A stretch of DNA of 8,528 bases from Pseudomonadota bacterium. Lineage in GTDB: Bacteria > Pseudomonadota > Alphaproteobacteria > Reyranellales > Reyranellaceae. The notes beneath the pieces are model-generated. The model was not told the DNA's origin. It saw only the letters and a program-made list of their open reading frames with translations, and did no database searches. Positions 7,889 to 8,528 of this stretch are shown here, in pieces. How positions within the stretch are numbered: the stretch's first letter is position 1; each line of letters begins with the position of its first letter. Made by a program: the position numbers and the translations under genes. The DNA lies in contig JAEZHS010000270.1 of the NCBI GenBank assembly GCA_023436825.1, positions 1 through 8,528 on the forward strand, given 5' to 3'.

Positions 7889-8528
7889 AATCCGCGGATA
7901 TCGCCGTCATCGGCGGCGGCGTCGTCGGCCTTGCCTGCGCACGCGCACTGCAGCGCGCCGGACGCCGCGTCACGCTCATTGACGAGCATGAAATCGGCCG
8001 TGGGTGCTCCTTCGGCAATGCAGGACTGGTTGCCGTCGATCATATCCTGCCGCTGGCGCGCCCCGACGTGCTCGGTGGGGCTTTTCGCATGCTTGCCAAT
8101 CCTCTGGGACCGCTGCATGTGAACTGGCCTTCCCTGCCCTCGCTCATGCCGTGGTTTGCGAGATTTGCGATGGCGGCGCTGCCGAGTGCCGTCGATCGCG
8201 GCACCAGGGCGCTGGCGACTCTGCTGCGGGACGCCGTACCTGCCTGGAAAAGACTGACGAGCAGCGATGGCCACGCGGAGCTCTTCAAGCCTCGCGGGTA
8301 TCTGACGCTGTTCGAATCACCACGGTCGGCCAGGGCAGCGGCAAACGAGAACAAGCTGCTGAAGGACCATGGAATACGGTTCCATGTCCTGTCTGCAGCC
8401 GACATTCGCCAGCGCGTGCCGGCCTTGACGGTGGAGATGTGTGCCGGCCGATACCATCCGGACGCGATTTACACCTCGGAACCGTTCGACGTCGTGCGCA
8501 ACCTCGGCCGGCAGTTCGCTGTCGACGG
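7885..8528 (+). CDS. DadA-like FAD-dependent D-amino acid oxidoreductase, 5' part only
   Basis: The frame starts at ATG 7885, overlapping the previous stop (ATGA), and runs open to the window edge: 214 codons, roughly half of a typical 410-430-residue DadA-family protein. The N-terminus is a classic FAD-binding Rossmann motif, IAVIGGGVVGLACARALQ (6-23), with the ribose-binding acidic pair D33-E34 at the end of the second strand. The stretch GRGCSFGNAGLVA (38-50) follows, very close to the usual G-x-x-x-S-x-x-N-A-G of DadA-type D-amino acid dehydrogenases. Further in, FKPRGYLTLFES and a region shaped like the family's substrate-domain entry (residues 177-210) continue the similarity. These enzymes oxidise D-amino acids to imino or 2-oxo acids, passing electrons to quinones or oxygen. 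Substrate is not readable from this half. Hydroxyproline- or glycine-oxidising relatives are alternatives. Confidence 0.87.
   Translation, partial: MKSADIAVIGGGVVGLACARALQRAGRRVTLIDEHEIGRGCSFGNAGLVAVDHILPLARPDVLGGAFRMLANPLGPLHVNWPSLPSLMPWFARFAMAALPSAVDRGTRALATLLRDAVPAWKRLTSSDGHAELFKPRGYLTLFESPRSARAAANENKLLKDHGIRFHVLSAADIRQRVPALTVEMCAGRYHPDAIYTSEPFDVVRNLGRQFAVD

Overview
The window looks like part of a catabolic operon from a high-GC Gram-negative bacterium, most likely an alphaproteobacterium of the Rhizobiales type. This rests on strong G/C preference at third codon positions, GTG starts, and the mix of families: an M19 dipeptidase, a family-5 peptide ABC importer, a reductase of the ornithine cyclodeaminase/mu-crystallin family and a DadA-like flavoprotein. 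The host assignment is inference. All supported genes lie on the plus strand.

Layout: positions 1-259 hold an open frame running in from the left edge that I cannot identify, possibly the 3' end of an upstream gene. Positions 260-477 are the AT-richer leader of the operon. Two copies of a 27-bp operator-like element (23/27 identical, same orientation, exactly 199 bp apart) lie at 162-188 and 361-387. A strong ribosome binding site then leads into an M19 dipeptidase homologue (478-1485), a periplasmic peptide-binding protein (about 1488-3026), a 14-bp perfect stem-loop (3038-3074), two permeases (3098-4015 and 4012-4908), two ATPases (4905-5915 and 5912-6889), an ornithine cyclodeaminase-family protein (6935-7888) and the first 214 codons of a DadA-like FAD oxidoreductase (7885 to the right edge). 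Most junctions are 4-bp stop/start overlaps (GTGA or ATGA), so this reads as one translationally coupled transcription unit.

Proposed joint function (inference): the binding protein and ABC complex import a small peptide. The cytoplasmic M19 enzyme, whose family often accepts peptides with a C-terminal D-residue, cleaves it. The DadA-like enzyme oxidises the freed D-amino acid to an imine or 2-oxo acid, and the cyclodeaminase homologue, which looks like an NADPH-dependent cyclic ketimine reductase, reduces the imine to an L-amino acid such as L-proline or L-pipecolate. The cassette would thus be a dipeptide scavenging and D-to-L inversion route. Two details stand out. The M19 protein lacks the family's N-terminal H-x-D metal-binding motif while keeping the other metal ligands, and the paired operator resembles the GGAA-N6-TTCC type known for RpiR-family regulators.
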